29,112 nucleotides of DNA, from assembly GCA_027624995.1 (NCBI GenBank), contig JAQBTI010000003.1, positions 1 to 29,112 on the forward strand, given 5' to 3'. Numbering within the stretch: position 1 is the first letter of the stretch; each line of letters starts with the position of its first letter. Under the pieces are notes generated by a model. That model saw nothing but the letters and a program-made list of their open reading frames with translations. It did no database searches and was not told the origin of the DNA. The translations under genes were made by a program, and so were the position numbers. The DNA comes from Chloroflexota bacterium (GTDB lineage: Bacteria > Chloroflexota > Dehalococcoidia > Lucifugimonadales > CATQGZ01). This document shows positions 1 through 8,104 of the stretch, piece by piece.

Positions 1-213
1 CACACCACCTCACAATCTCTCGGGTTCTCCTACCCTCAAATGCGTCCCATTATCGCTGACGGTCTACAGGGGGCGACTGCTGTTGGTGACCGCCGGTTGC
101 ACCCAGCCTCCCCAGATTCTTCGCTTCCGCTCAGAATGACATATCTGAAATCTAATCACGGCTAGGTCGGGCGTCCATCAGTCCCGCCCCTACCGTTCCC
201 CAACCCCGTTCGA
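1..213. other. Intergenic region at left edge of window
   Basis: No convincing coding region was seen on either strand. The stretch follows the end of the leftward five-gene operon, so it may hold its transcription end. The only recognisable structure is the short palindromic repeat annotated separately at 113-140. Confidence 0.5.
113..140. repeat. Dispersed palindromic repeat, ATTCTTCGC...GCTCAGAAT type
   Basis: The core has inverted ends ATTCT and AGAAT around an inner GC/GC pair. Read on the minus strand it gives the widely scattered motif GTCATTCTGAGCGGAAGCGA followed by AGAATCT. From general knowledge, this motif recurs in intergenic DNA of many unrelated bacteria, especially in environmental genomes. 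Here it lies about 75 bp beyond the last gene of the leftward operon. Whether it terminates transcription or is a mobile non-coding element is not known from the sequence. Confidence 0.6.
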
Positions 214-1314
214 CTAGTGGACGCAGCCTCGGGCAGTGATGTCCCAGACCGCCTCCACGACGCCGTCGCGCACGGCGACAAACTCGTCCCAGCGGTTGAC
301 CATGATGTCTTGGACGGCCGGCAGCAGCACGAACCTGTCGCCCGGGGACAAGGGCATGGCGCCGTCTGACCGCAGTACTATGTGGTCCTCCTGGAGCGAG
401 TCGACGCTTACTCCCGGCAGGCCCTCCAAGGCAGGAAGCCGACCAGGCGACGTAAGGGCCCTGTAGCCGACGTCCCCCACGGCGACTCCTGGCCGGGACG
501 CGCTTATCACCGAGGCCAGGACCTTTCCTGCCACCTGGAACGCGCCGGACATCGCGTGGCCGTGGGCCATCAGGGCGTAGGTGCCACCCTGTACCTCGGT
601 GACTCCCGGCATTTCCGGCGCGATGTCATATGTGAAGCTCTCGCCCGAGGAGACGATCTCCACCGGGATCCCCGCATCCTCGATGGCATTCGCCACGTCT
701 AGACAGATCTGTATAAACTTTCTGCCGATGGCCTCTCGGTTCTCTCTGTCCCCCGAGCCGCCTCCGAGGGTCTGGTGGCTCATCACGCCTCTGAAGACAA
801 GCCCCGGAAGGTCGGTGGCCAGACGGGCCAGGTCGACTCCGGCCGCGGGACTTCGGACCCCGCCCCGCCCCATCGACGTGTCCACCTCTATGACGATGCC
901 CAGCGTAGCGTTGAGCTCAGTGGCGATCACGGACAGGTCGTGGACGTTGCGCGCATCGTCCACAGCGACCTTGACGTCCGCCTGCTTGGCCAGAGCGCAC
1001 GCTCGGGCGATCTTGTCCCTGGTGACCACCTGGTTGGTGATGAGAATGTCCTCGACGCCCCCCTCGACCATGACCTCGGCCTCCGAGACCTTGGCAGAGC
1101 ATACGCCGCCCATGGTGCCGCCGGCCCTGATCTGTTTGAGGGCCACGACCGGGCTCTTTATGTTCTTGCCGTGCTGGCGCATCTTGCAGACCGTACCGGC
1201 GTAGGTCTGAGCGACCAGCTCGAAGTTGCTCTCCAGGGCGTCAAGGTCGATGAGGAGGCAGGGCGTGTCCAACTCCTCGACAGGCGTACCAACTGATGGT
1301 CTGTAGTTCTCCAT
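214..1314 (-). CDS. D-threonine aldolase/D-serine dehydratase-like protein (alanine racemase N-terminal fold), copy A
   Basis: A 366-residue protein of the fold-type III PLP family that includes D-threonine aldolase and DSD1-type D-serine dehydratase. The N-terminus carries the family opening VEELDTPCLLIDLDALESN. RQHGKNIKS at about 46-54 matches the family RPHAKTHK block, so K50 is the likely PLP lysine. EVQGGTYALM and the terminal AVWDITARG are also family features. The usual C-terminal metal pair (His-x-Cys or His-x-Asp after PN) is altered: V334 sits where His is expected, while D336 fits the aldolase Asp. The ATG at 1314 follows GGGAGGA at good spacing, so the longer frame reaching 1362 is unlikely. 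It begins 14 nt after its paralog ends and is the last gene of the operon. The fold is secure; substrate and reaction (aldolase, dehydratase or other) are not. Confidence 0.8.
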   Translation of the reverse strand: MENYRPSVGTPVEELDTPCLLIDLDALESNFELVAQTYAGTVCKMRQHGKNIKSPVVALKQIRAGGTMGGVCSAKVSEAEVMVEGGVEDILITNQVVTRDKIARACALAKQADVKVAVDDARNVHDLSVIATELNATLGIVIEVDTSMGRGGVRSPAAGVDLARLATDLPGLVFRGVMSHQTLGGGSGDRENREAIGRKFIQICLDVANAIEDAGIPVEIVSSGESFTYDIAPEMPGVTEVQGGTYALMAHGHAMSGAFQVAGKVLASVISASRPGVAVGDVGYRALTSPGRLPALEGLPGVSVDSLQEDHIVLRSDGAMPLSPGDRFVLLPAVQDIMVNRWDEFVAVRDGVVEAVWDITARGCVH

Positions 1315-1328
1315 GGTGTCCTCCCGGA

Positions 1329-2438
1329 CTAGCGGTACCGTCCCCGCGCCGCGATAGGCCACACTGCTTGAAGCCGGCCCGCACGCGCGGCATAGACGTA
1401 GTCGTAGATGTTGAAGCAGGTCCCCAGGTCCTGGGGAATGAACCAGACCTTGTCTCCCAGCTCGAGCGTGGTCTGGGCGGCGCCCTCGAGCGCCAGGTGG
1501 CCGTGCTCGGCGGACCCGCCCGTCCCCGTGACTCCAGGCAGGCTGTCCACGACTGGCGGTCCACCGTCTGACCCTATCGATTTCTCACCCGCGTCAGTCA
1601 AGGCTTTCGACGGCTCTACGTGGCTGGTCACGGTGCACATCACCCGCGCCGCCTGCTGGAACTGCGGGCGGTACTGCCTGTAGCGGTAGTCCATCAGTGC
1701 GTAGGAACCTGCCTGTACCTCGGTGACCCCCGACATTGCGCCGGCAATCTCGTAGTTGTGCGTGCCTCCGACGCTCACGACTTCCACCTCGATGCCTTCT
1801 CGCTCGACCGCCTCCCTGGTGTCCAGGACTAGCTGGATACACCTGCGCGATTCCGTTTCCAACTCCTCGGCGTCCTCCGCAAGGATGGCTCCCTCGTAGG
1901 TCATCAGGCCGACGAATCGCAGGCCGGGCGCGTTCTCAATTGCCACGGCCAGATCGACAGCGGGCTCACCCGGTTCAACTCCACCTCGCTCCAGCCGCGT
2001 GTGGACGTCCACCACCACGCGCAAGACAACGCCTGCTGCCACGGCGGCATCGGACAGGCGCCCAGCGACTACCGAACTGTCGCAGGCGACGGTGATTGTG
2101 TGGTCGCGTGCAATAGCACAGACTCGAGAGATCTTCGGAGGAGAAGCGACCTGGCTCGCGATGGATATGTCGGTGAATCCGTGATGAGCGAAACTCTCGG
2201 CTTCGCCGACGGTGTTGACGGCGATTCCTCCGGCCGTACCGGCGACGGCGAGCTGCCGTCGGGCGATGGCCGGACACCGGTGGCATCCTACGTGTGGCCG
2301 GACGGTGGAGTCTCGATCTCGAAAGAAGGAGTGGAGGGTCTCGATATTCGAGTCGAGCCTGTCGAGATCGACGATCAGTGCCGGTGTATCGAGCTCCTCG
2401 ACGGGCGTGCCTGGGGCTTTGAAAACGGGACGCTGCAT
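1329..2438 (-). CDS. D-threonine aldolase-like protein lacking the PLP lysine, copy B
   Basis: A 369-residue paralog of the next gene. It shares the opening GTPVEELDTPALIVDLDRLDSN (family DTPALLVDLD), the block CPAIARRQL, the motif EVQAGSYALMDY and the ending AVWPIAARG. Family membership is therefore clear. However, the cofactor block RPHAKTHK reads RPHVGCHR at 47-54: glycine 51 replaces the Schiff-base lysine and arginine 54 replaces the second lysine. The C-terminal metal pair is also lost, with D337 and G339 at the His and Cys/Asp positions. It may be a non-catalytic partner of copy A, bind PLP differently, or have changed function. The start is supported by AAGG nine bases upstream, just after the stop codon of the dipeptidase gene. 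No frameshift is visible and the frame is intact, which argues against a simple pseudogene. Confidence 0.78.
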   Translation of the reverse strand: MQRPVFKAPGTPVEELDTPALIVDLDRLDSNIETLHSFFRDRDSTVRPHVGCHRCPAIARRQLAVAGTAGGIAVNTVGEAESFAHHGFTDISIASQVASPPKISRVCAIARDHTITVACDSSVVAGRLSDAAVAAGVVLRVVVDVHTRLERGGVEPGEPAVDLAVAIENAPGLRFVGLMTYEGAILAEDAEELETESRRCIQLVLDTREAVEREGIEVEVVSVGGTHNYEIAGAMSGVTEVQAGSYALMDYRYRQYRPQFQQAARVMCTVTSHVEPSKALTDAGEKSIGSDGGPPVVDSLPGVTGTGGSAEHGHLALEGAAQTTLELGDKVWFIPQDLGTCFNIYDYVYAARAGRLQAVWPIAARGRYR

Positions 2439-2451
2439 TAGATTAGACCTT

Positions 2452-3543
2452 CTAGGGAAGCCACTTCTCGAAGAAGCGCTGCCAGTTGCGGTACATCACG
2501 TTCTCGATGTCGCGCTTCTTGTACCCGCGGGTGTCGAGGATATCGGCTATCTTCTGGTAGTCGGCGACCGTTTCGATCCCCAACGGGGCTTGTCGTGCGC
2601 CTCCCTGGCCGTCAGTGTCGCCGCCGATGGCGCTGTGCAGAGAGTTTCCGGCCAGCTGGCAGACGTGGTCAATGTGATCCACGTAGTGCTCAAGGGTGAC
2701 ATCCGATTCGTCGAACGGCGGCTTGGGCGGGAAGTTGGCCCAGTCCATCCCGCCCGGCCAGATCATGTAAGTATCCATCGAATGGCCGATCACGGCGCCG
2801 CGTTCGATGATCCTCTGGAGCTGATGGTCTGGGAATTGCCGTTCGCCTGGACACAGTGCGCGGCAATTCTGGTGGCTGGCGAGGACCGGGCCTTCGAAGA
2901 TGTCGAGCTCCTGCCGGACCGACTCGTCAGACGTGTGGGACACGTCCAATATCATTCCCAGCGAGTCCATCTCTCTGAGGAGCTCCTTCGCGGGAGGCAA
3001 GAGGCCTCCGTCGGTACCCGTCCCGGTCCCGTGGGAGTATCGGCTGACGCCATAGTGGGAGAGGCTTATCACGCGGAGACCTGCGTCGTACCAATCGTGC
3101 ACTTGGCCGGGCCACGTGATGGCGTCAGCCCCCTCCATGCCCAATACCATGCCGACGGGGAGCTCTTCGCGGCTTTCGGCGTCGGACCACGCGTCCATAT
3201 GCGTCTTGAAGTCGTCCGAGGTCTTGAGGAGCCGGGTCTCCCCTGTCGCCTCGAGAATCTGATAATAGGCTAGCTGTCCCTTGCCGGAGGCGTGCGCCTG
3301 GTGGTCGGTCCGGACATCGCCGTGCTTGTGACCCGGACGCAGGATGCAGGAGACTATCTTGACCAGTGCGACTGCCACGCCGCCCCTGCGCATCTCCGGA
3401 AGGGAGCACATAGCGTCGTCGTCGGACGAAGGGCCGTTCAAGGCGGCATCATTCGCTCGCAACTCATCTATCGACAGGGTCAGGTCACGTCCGCCGTGCA
3501 GCGCCCCAATGGCCATCGGGTAATCGCCGTCTACGATCAGCAT
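2452..3543 (-). CDS. Membrane dipeptidase-like metallohydrolase (peptidase M19 family)
   Basis: A 363-residue protein of the renal dipeptidase (M19, amidohydrolase-like) family, whose members cleave dipeptides including those with D-residues at the C-terminal side. Visible family motifs are GMEGAD (bridging Glu 137), DVSHTSD (His 203), ASHQNCRAL (His 224, Arg 228) and IGGDTDG (Asp 309). The N-terminal zinc motif His-x-Asp, normally in DGHND, is replaced by DGDYPMA at 5-11, so two usual ligands are absent. No signal peptide is seen. The start at 3543 is preceded by TGGAGGATGAC and gives the expected family length; an upstream extension to 3744 would overlap the preceding gene and shows no family similarity. 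It lies 98 nt after the CocE-like gene and 13 nt before the D-threonine-aldolase-like pair. The family call is firm; dipeptidase activity is uncertain. Confidence 0.82.
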   Translation of the reverse strand: MLIVDGDYPMAIGALHGGRDLTLSIDELRANDAALNGPSSDDDAMCSLPEMRRGGVAVALVKIVSCILRPGHKHGDVRTDHQAHASGKGQLAYYQILEATGETRLLKTSDDFKTHMDAWSDAESREELPVGMVLGMEGADAITWPGQVHDWYDAGLRVISLSHYGVSRYSHGTGTGTDGGLLPPAKELLREMDSLGMILDVSHTSDESVRQELDIFEGPVLASHQNCRALCPGERQFPDHQLQRIIERGAVIGHSMDTYMIWPGGMDWANFPPKPPFDESDVTLEHYVDHIDHVCQLAGNSLHSAIGGDTDGQGGARQAPLGIETVADYQKIADILDTRGYKKRDIENVMYRNWQRFFEKWLP

Positions 3544-3641
3544 GTCATCCTCCAGGCAGGGGCTGAGACATTTGTTTGACGGGCTACATTCTAGTCGCGC
3601 CCAGTGTACGTCGCAACGGCCCCGGGCTATCCTGTCACTTC

Positions 3642-5363
3642 CTAGCTTGGCTGGCCACGTGTCAGCGGCAAGACCAGCCTCGACGGGTGCTCCCGATCGT
3701 GGTAGACCTCTTGGTGCGCCGTCCGCAGCTCCGCGTCTGACCAAAAATCCGCCCCTGTGTTGTGGTTGCGGTCGAAATTCGGGAAGTCCGAGCTGGAGAT
3801 GTCGAGTCGAATGCGATGCCCCTCGCCGAATCTGATCCCGGTCGGCCCGAGCTTGACCGTGAACTCGTAAGGCTCTCCCGCCTGCATCGGAGCTGGATTC
3901 TCGTAGCCGCCACGGTAGCTCGTCCGCATGATGCCGTATGAGAGGTTGACCGCCAGGCCGCTCGGGTGAACGTCGATTAGCTTCGCGGTGAAGTCGGTCT
4001 CGACCGCGCTTGACGACGCCCAGAGCTTTAGTACTACAGGCCCGATTACTTCCACCGCGCTCGCTAGAGGAGGCGTTGCATATACGAGGATGTCCTCGCG
4101 GTCGTCGAGCGGAGCCTGGTCGCGGGGCGCAGCCTGAGCGTCGAGGCCCATGAGGCTCATGACCGGGTCGCGAGGATCGTAATCGTACTCATCCGGTCGC
4201 TCGTCTTGCGGCTCCGTCGTGGACAGCACGCCGTCACCACGCACCGTGTTGGCCGCCCCATTGCTATGAAGGAAGAACTCGACGTAACGAGTGCCCGGCG
4301 GCGGCCACTGCTCTTCGAATCTCCAGCGATTCTCGCCCATTACGAACAGCTTCACGGGAGGCTCCGAGCCAATCCCCTTATCTACTCCCTTGAAGCGATA
4401 GTCGTACCAGCGAGCTACCTCCCCGATATAGGTCGTGTGGGCTTGAGGACCAAAGTCCAATGGACCCTGCCGGCCAACCAACTCGACATTCGAATGACCC
4501 CATGGGCCGATCACGATCCGGTGCTGGTTATTGACCGCCTCGGGTCCGTTCTGTGCCATGCCTGCGAAGTTGTCGACTGTACCTATGAGACGGTCATACC
4601 ATCCTGTTAACTGGCAGGTGGGTACGGCGACCTGGCCGTGTATCTCGGGGAACGCCCAAAATTCCTTGTTCTGCTCCCTCATGTACCGCTTCAGCTTGGG
4701 CGCAAGTGTCGAAAAGACCTCGTCGGGAACGTCGTCCAGGGGCAGGTGCCACACCCACTTTCCGCGGTGGACCTCCTGCCACCACCGGTCGGCCTCCTCG
4801 CGCGACCCGGGACCGGATGTGTTTCCGGCCCGTCTTCGGGCATTGACGGCCATATTGTGGGTCCACTGGAGCCTGCGTCCCGTCTCGAAGATCCCGAAGG
4901 TCAAGTCCATGAGCCTGGAGGCCATCCCGCCTGCGAACAGCGCCTTCAGATGCGGCGGACGTGTTGCGGCCATGCGCCAGATGCACCAGGAGGGGTACGA
5001 GTGCCCCCACGTCCCGACCTGACCGTCGCTTCCGGGGAGACCGGCTGCCCACTCGACTGCATCGTACCCGTCTTGCGCATCGAAGGTCTCCGAGTTGTCC
5101 TGGAACTGCCAAAAGAACTCCCCGTCCGAGGCATACCTGCCGCGGACATCCTGGGCGACGGCTATATAGCCTCTAGACGCGAGCTGCCTGGCGGTATCGG
5201 CTTCACCGGTCTTGTCGTAGGGCGTCCGGCAAAGGATCACCGGGTGGGAGGCATCGGAGTCCGGTCTGTATACGTCAGCCCTGAGCACCGTCCCGTCCCG
5301 CGTCTCGGCGGCAACGTTGCGTTCGACTTTGACCTTGTAAGGGCGGTCTCTTCGATCTGTCAT
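3642..5363 (-). CDS. CocE/NonD family alpha/beta hydrolase (X-Pro dipeptidyl-peptidase S15-like)
   Basis: A 573-residue hydrolase of the cocaine esterase/glutaryl-7-ACA acylase/S15 group, which cleaves esters or amides. The N-terminal half is an alpha/beta hydrolase domain. It has the nucleophile elbow GTWGHSYPSW (Ser about 122), the acid in TGWYDRL (Asp about 257) and the base in IGPWGHSN (His about 290), so the catalytic triad is complete. The region after about 430 (ILVYATPPL, GPVVLKLWASSS, FTAKLIDVHPSG) is the C-terminal jelly-roll typical of the family. No signal peptide is evident, which suggests a cytoplasmic enzyme. The ATG at 5363 lies 10 nt after the MFS gene stop with a GGGGA upstream; the frame open to 5408 would overlap that gene. 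The substrate cannot be told from sequence. With an M19 protein next, acyl-peptides or amides are plausible. Confidence 0.87.
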   Translation of the reverse strand: MTDRRDRPYKVKVERNVAAETRDGTVLRADVYRPDSDASHPVILCRTPYDKTGEADTARQLASRGYIAVAQDVRGRYASDGEFFWQFQDNSETFDAQDGYDAVEWAAGLPGSDGQVGTWGHSYPSWCIWRMAATRPPHLKALFAGGMASRLMDLTFGIFETGRRLQWTHNMAVNARRRAGNTSGPGSREEADRWWQEVHRGKWVWHLPLDDVPDEVFSTLAPKLKRYMREQNKEFWAFPEIHGQVAVPTCQLTGWYDRLIGTVDNFAGMAQNGPEAVNNQHRIVIGPWGHSNVELVGRQGPLDFGPQAHTTYIGEVARWYDYRFKGVDKGIGSEPPVKLFVMGENRWRFEEQWPPPGTRYVEFFLHSNGAANTVRGDGVLSTTEPQDERPDEYDYDPRDPVMSLMGLDAQAAPRDQAPLDDREDILVYATPPLASAVEVIGPVVLKLWASSSAVETDFTAKLIDVHPSGLAVNLSYGIMRTSYRGGYENPAPMQAGEPYEFTVKLGPTGIRFGEGHRIRLDISSSDFPNFDRNHNTGADFWSDAELRTAHQEVYHDREHPSRLVLPLTRGQPS

Positions 5364-5373
5364 TCTGTCCCCA

Positions 5374-6681
5374 CTAGTCGATACGGCGAATCGATGGAAC
5401 GACGGCAAGGGTTACCAGGGCGCTGAGAATGCAGCATACGCCGAATACGATCAGTGTGGTCTGCACGCCCATTGCGACGACTAAGAATCCCGCGGCCGCG
5501 CCGCCGAGCGTTGTCATCCCGCGGTCCAGGCTGAGCAGTCCCAGCACTCGTCCGCGCATGTCCTCGGGGGCCTCCTGGACCAGTACGGCGTTGGCGATCG
5601 GGAAGAACACCGACGTTCCGAGGCCTACCAAGCCCGCGGCCACAAAGACAAGGACGACCGAGTCCAGGTAGCTTACGGCGGAGAAACCGATCAGAAGTAC
5701 TCCGAGTCCGGCCAGCACGCCGGTCAACAGCAGACCTCTTCGGCCCGGGCTGATTGCTGCGAGTAGGAGCGCTCCGGCCACGCCTCCCAGCCCGGTCACT
5801 GCCATCATGTACCCGAATCCTGACTCGCCTATGTCCAGTACCTTGACCGCAAAGAGCGGAGCGAAGATCGAAACGAACGTCATGCCAAACGTGAAGTAGC
5901 CCAGGGCCACAAGAAAAACCCCGCGAATTGCGGGCACTCTCCAGGCAAACCTGACGCCTTCCTTGAGGTCGCTTCCCATGCCGCGGACGCCGCGATAGTC
6001 AGGTCTAGCGTGACCCGGGACCTTCAGGAGCCACGTGAAGACGGCGGCTCCCGCATAACAGAAGACTATCGTTAGGAATGCCATCTCGAGTCCGCCGAAT
6101 GCGATGATAACGCCCGCCAATCCCGCCCCTAGTATTCGCATCACCTGGATGCTGCCTGCGCTCAAGGCCATCGCATTGGTTACCAGCTCGGCCGGCACGA
6201 TGCTGGGTATCATGGCGCGACGGGCAGGCTGGTCAAACGCCATTGTGAATCCTCGTAGAAATGTGAATACATAGACATGCCAGAGGTCTATCCAACCACC
6301 GAGGATCAGGGCGGCGAACACGGCGCTGAGGCCGAACACAGTGACCTTAGTGGTTAGCGGGATCGTCCGTCTGTCGAAGCTATCGGCAACGACTCCGGCA
6401 AAGACGCCGAAGATTACAGCTGGCAGGGTCCTGGTCGCCATGACGAGGCCCAGGTGGACCGGGGACCCGGTGAGCTGCAGGACCAGCAGCGACCTTGCAA
6501 TCATGTCTATCCACAGTGCGCCCGAGTGAGTAATCTGGCCGAGCCACAGATACACGTAGTCGCGGTATTCAAGGGATGCAAAGGTGGTGCTCAGAAGCGA
6601 CAAACGCCTCTGGACTTGAGACTCTGCTTGGGGTTCCAGGATGGGGCGGACGGCGGCCCGGCTGTGCGTATTCTTGTCCAT
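5374..6681 (-). CDS. MFS transporter, EntS-like/MFS_3 exporter type
   Basis: A 435-residue integral membrane protein with about 12 hydrophobic segments. It resembles the EntS-like (enterobactin exporter) branch of the major facilitator superfamily. The motif-A-like loop reads GVVADSFDRRTIP. The segment FDQPARRAMIPSIVPAELVT and the later APEDMRGRVLGLLSLDRG are characteristic of that branch. The N-terminus is a hydrophilic tail of about 35 residues. ATG 6681 is chosen because the only in-frame alternative is a TTG at 6708 with no ribosome binding site; the GGAGGG before 6681 is, however, unusually close. It is the first gene of the leftward operon and probably moves a substrate or product of the downstream hydrolases. 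The direction of transport is not provable here; relatives are mostly exporters. Confidence 0.85.
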   Translation of the reverse strand: MDKNTHSRAAVRPILEPQAESQVQRRLSLLSTTFASLEYRDYVYLWLGQITHSGALWIDMIARSLLVLQLTGSPVHLGLVMATRTLPAVIFGVFAGVVADSFDRRTIPLTTKVTVFGLSAVFAALILGGWIDLWHVYVFTFLRGFTMAFDQPARRAMIPSIVPAELVTNAMALSAGSIQVMRILGAGLAGVIIAFGGLEMAFLTIVFCYAGAAVFTWLLKVPGHARPDYRGVRGMGSDLKEGVRFAWRVPAIRGVFLVALGYFTFGMTFVSIFAPLFAVKVLDIGESGFGYMMAVTGLGGVAGALLLAAISPGRRGLLLTGVLAGLGVLLIGFSAVSYLDSVVLVFVAAGLVGLGTSVFFPIANAVLVQEAPEDMRGRVLGLLSLDRGMTTLGGAAAGFLVVAMGVQTTLIVFGVCCILSALVTLAVVPSIRRID

Positions 6682-6736
6682 ACCCTCCGGTCCGGCCTTG
6701 CCCGCCAACCGGCTCAGGCTAGGCCCGCCAGGCGCA

Positions 6737-6745
6737 AGAATAGCA
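6737..6745 (-). promoter_or_regulatory. Possible extended -10 promoter for the MFS-hydrolase operon
   Basis: Read on the minus strand the sequence is TGCTATTCT, an extended -10 element. No good -35 is present. It would start transcription about 50 nt upstream of the MFS start codon. The same TGCTA core precedes the aminotransferase at 6817 and tig at 18504. Confidence 0.35.
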
Positions 6746-6816
6746 GTCCGAGCAACGCCTGAACAGAGAACGGATACACCGATCCAGCCGACGGTCGCTC
6801 CGTGAACCGTTCGTTG

Positions 6817-6825
6817 TGCTAGAAT
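6817..6825 (+). promoter_or_regulatory. Possible extended -10 promoter for the class V aminotransferase
   Basis: TGCTAGAAT is an extended -10 hexamer with no matching -35 at 16-18 bp. It sits about 40 bp upstream of the GTG start at 6864. It is divergent from the MFS operon promoter candidate about 75 bp away. Confidence 0.4.
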
Positions 6826-6863
6826 TTTCGTTGGCGCGAGCCTACCGAGATCAAGGATGAACT

Positions 6864-7955
6864 GTGAACCTTCGCACGCCCGGCCCGATCCCTCTACCCG
6901 ATGACATCCTCGAGACGATGTCGGGCCCCATGATCAATCATCGGGGACCCGAGTTCGCCGAACTGCTGAACAGGGCCACCGCCCGGCTGAAGCAGGTCTT
7001 CGATACCGAGAGCGACTTGTACGTCATCACCGGTTCGGGTACTGCGGCGATGGAAGCGGCCGTCGTCAACACACTTTCTCCCGGCGATAGAGTGATAAAC
7101 CTCTCCATAGGCGCTTTCGGCGATCGATTCGCCCAGATTGCCGAAATCTTCGGGGCCGAGGTCACCAGGCTCAGCTTTCCTCTTGGGACGACGGTGGACC
7201 CGGACGCGCTCAGGAAGGCTCTCCGAAATGACTCTGAGATAAAGGCTGTTCTCGTAACGCATAACGAGACCTCGACCGGAGTCACCAATGACCTCGAGGC
7301 CGTAGCCGGAGTCGCCAAAGGAGAGTTTGACAAGCTGGTGCTTGTAGACGGCATCAGCAGCGTGGCTTCGCTGCCGCTTAGGACCGACGCGTGGGGCTGT
7401 GATGTCGTCGTCTCAGCGTCTCAAAAAGGCTGGATGCTCCCGCCGGGCCTAGCATTTATCACCTTCAGCGAGCGGGCCTGGCAGGCGCACGCCGAGGCAC
7501 GTATGCCAAGGTTCTACTTCGACATGGCACAGTACCGGAGCTACCTGGAGAAGGGCCAGCCTCCCTACACTCCGGCAATCTCGATCATGTTCGCGATGGA
7601 CCTGGCGCTGAAGAAGCTGTTGGACGAGGGCATGGGCAGTGTCTTCGAGCGCCACGCCGGAATCGGACGGATGACTCGTCAGGGAATCAAGGACCTGGGA
7701 CTATCGCTGTTCCCCGAAGAGAGCGTCGCATCTGACACTGTCACGGCCGTCAGGGTCCCTGACGGCGTGGACGGTGCAAAGCTCAACGGCCTGTTGCGCG
7801 AGGAGCACGACGTAGTGCTGGCCGGCGGACAGGCAGAGCTTGCGGGGAAGATCTTCAGAATCGGGCACATGGGCTACTGTACGCCGGAAGAGATTCAGGA
7901 TGTCTTGGACGCGCTGGCACAGGTGCTTCCGAAGCTAGGCTTCGCCACGAAGTAG
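6864..7955 (+). CDS. Class V aminotransferase (serine-pyruvate/alanine-glyoxylate type)
   Basis: A 363-residue PLP enzyme of the class V, fold-type I group. The N-terminus LRTPGPIPLPDDI with MINHRGPEF is the typical opening of serine-pyruvate/alanine-glyoxylate transaminases. YVITGSGTAAMEAAV holds the cofactor phosphate loop, VLVDGISSVASLPL the PLP-ring Asp region, and SASQKGWMLPPG the Schiff-base lysine K188. GTG 6864 follows AAGGA with a 6-nt gap. Family members act in glyoxylate or serine metabolism and some replace phosphoserine aminotransferase. No serA or other serine-pathway gene adjoins it here, so the exact substrate pair is open. It stands alone, divergent from the MFS operon and convergent with ftsH. 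Confidence 0.87.
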   Translation: MNLRTPGPIPLPDDILETMSGPMINHRGPEFAELLNRATARLKQVFDTESDLYVITGSGTAAMEAAVVNTLSPGDRVINLSIGAFGDRFAQIAEIFGAEVTRLSFPLGTTVDPDALRKALRNDSEIKAVLVTHNETSTGVTNDLEAVAGVAKGEFDKLVLVDGISSVASLPLRTDAWGCDVVVSASQKGWMLPPGLAFITFSERAWQAHAEARMPRFYFDMAQYRSYLEKGQPPYTPAISIMFAMDLALKKLLDEGMGSVFERHAGIGRMTRQGIKDLGLSLFPEESVASDTVTAVRVPDGVDGAKLNGLLREEHDVVLAGGQAELAGKIFRIGHMGYCTPEEIQDVLDALAQVLPKLGFATK

Positions 7956-7991
7956 GCGGGAGACTGGGCCAGAGCAGATGTTCCGGGAGAC

Positions 7992-8025
7992 GATGGATTC
8001 CCGCCTGCGCTGGAACGACTGGGAG
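7992..8025. repeat. Dispersed palindromic repeat, GGATTCCCGCCTGCGC type
   Basis: GATGGATTCCCGCCTGCGCT followed by GGAACGACTGGGA matches, with small decay, the widely scattered element GGATTCCCGCCTGCGCGGGA-ATGACG known from intergenic DNA of many bacteria. The TTCC/GGAA arms and GC core can form a hairpin. It lies between the convergent aminotransferase and ftsH genes, where a bidirectional terminator would be expected. Confidence 0.6.
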
Positions 8026-8104
8026 ACTAACAGAGCGAGTCAGCTATTACGGGGGACATGACGCTTTGTCGCTGCGAGGGGGAGAACTGGGTCCGGGGCC
8101 TAGC

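Noticed and set aside
2212..3273. 353-codon plus-strand ORF
   Set aside because: It lies antisense to the M19 dipeptidase gene, which has clear motifs and a ribosome binding site; long open antisense frames are common in GC-rich DNA.
3544..3744. N-terminal extension of the M19 gene
   Set aside because: It overlaps the CocE-like gene, has no M19 similarity, and a good ribosome binding site marks 3543.
4638..5426. 262-codon plus-strand ORF
   Set aside because: Shadow of the CocE-like gene on the opposite strand; composition is Arg/Pro/Gly rich with no domain.
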